A stretch of 64,000 nt of DNA, taken from positions 1 to 64,000 of the forward strand of contig NZ_WTYO01000008.1 of assembly GCF_009827515.1 (NCBI RefSeq), in the 5' to 3' direction. The stretch's first letter is position 1. Each line of letters begins with the position of its first letter. Position numbers and translations under genes: made by a program. This document shows positions 63,649 through 64,000 of this stretch, in pieces. This DNA comes from Pelagerythrobacter marinus. Its GTDB lineage: Bacteria > Pseudomonadota > Alphaproteobacteria > Sphingomonadales > Sphingomonadaceae. Below the pieces are notes generated by a model. The model searched no databases. It saw only the letters and a program-made list of their open reading frames with translations, and was not told the DNA's origin.

Positions 63649-64000
63649 TCACCCCAGCATCTCGTCCACCCAGGCCGGGACCAGCTCGCCCGCCGGGCCG
63701 AGGCGGGTCTCGTCGAACCAGGCCGAACCCTGGCTGCGTTCGAGGTTGAGTTCCAGCGTTTGCGTGCCGAGTTCGCGCGCCTCGCGCACGAAGCCGGCGG
63801 CCGGGTAGACCGCGCCCGACGTGCCGATCGAAACGAACAGGTCGGCGGCCTGCAAGGCGCCGTAGATCCGTTCCATTTCATAGGGCATCTCGCCGAACCA
63901 CACGACGTCGGGCCGCAGTGCGCGCGCGCCGCAGGCGGGGCAGGGCGGTCGGTCGATCAGCGGCCCGGTCCAGCGCGAGCGCGCGTCGCAGGCCGTGCAC
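63649..64000 (-). CDS. cobB: NAD-dependent protein deacylase (CobB/SIR2), partial
   Basis: C-terminal part of a class III sirtuin that removes acyl groups from lysine using NAD; the gene continues past the right edge. The zinc-binding pairs CTAC and CPAC are visible, then RPDVVWFGEMPYEMERIYGAL (the V-V-W-F-G-E-x-P motif contacts the acyl-lysine substrate). Next is the NAD-binding LFVSIGTSGAVYPAAGFV and the end TLELNLERS. The Met and Tyr after GE.P match the bacterial CobB short type. The catalytic His is outside the window. Confidence 0.93.
   Translation of the reverse strand, partial: CTACDARSRWTGPLIDRPPCPACGARALRPDVVWFGEMPYEMERIYGALQAADLFVSIGTSGAVYPAAGFVREARELGTQTLELNLERSQGSAWFDETRLGPAGELVPAWVDEMLG

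Overview
The window looks like chromosome of a high-GC alphaproteobacterium of the order Sphingomonadales, most likely the Erythrobacter/Altererythrobacter group. That placement is an inference from the gene order rpmH-rnpA-yidD-yidC-engB and ubiB-ubiE-mutM-rpsT-dnaA, the strong GC third-position bias, a CtrA-clade style housekeeping set and the intergenic hairpin repeats. No rRNA, tRNA or CRISPR array was recognised.

Bases 1 to about 20,510 are an accessory island. It carries a czcCBA heavy-metal RND pump with a cation-diffusion-facilitator-like transporter and a CBS-domain protein, then remnants of copper detoxification (a 5'-truncated multicopper oxidase and a frameshifted stub of a copper P-type ATPase). 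Next come an alpha/beta-hydrolase plus hotdog thioesterase pair, a complete EmrAB-type MFS drug pump with its outer-membrane factor and a divergent MarR regulator, an AarF/UbiB-like kinase, and an unrecognised 340-residue gene. Two IS3-family elements have damaged this region: one cuts off the 5' end of czcC, and the other has a frameshifted transposase and sits against the broken oxidase. The island ends inside comM (yifB), of which only the N-terminal part remains next to it. The left end lies outside the window.

From about 20.5 kb the sequence is core chromosome. It starts with membrane insertion and ribosome assembly (rpmH, rnpA, yidD, yidC, engB). Envelope and defence functions follow: a class A beta-lactamase with all catalytic motifs, an isoaspartyl peptidase, a mechanosensitive-channel-like protein, two unrelated L,D-transpeptidases, a DMT transporter and a PEP-CTERM-type Ser/Thr-repeat protein. 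Central metabolism and repair are represented by ispG, acnA, ruvA, ruvB and aroC. Peroxide defence is ahpC-ahpF. Then come mltA, a Tim44-like gene, secB, murJ, trpS, dut-coaBC, ubiB-ubiE, mutM-rpsT-dnaA, a moeB/thiF homologue and a CobB-type sirtuin that runs off the right edge.

The most unusual structures are two small GIY-YIG nuclease genes, each bracketed by short TGG-stem-loop-GAC hairpins. One splits ruvA from ruvB and the other sits between the moeB-like gene and the sirtuin. Other notable features are four 155-157 bp tandem repeats just downstream of dnaA and the island junction in comM.
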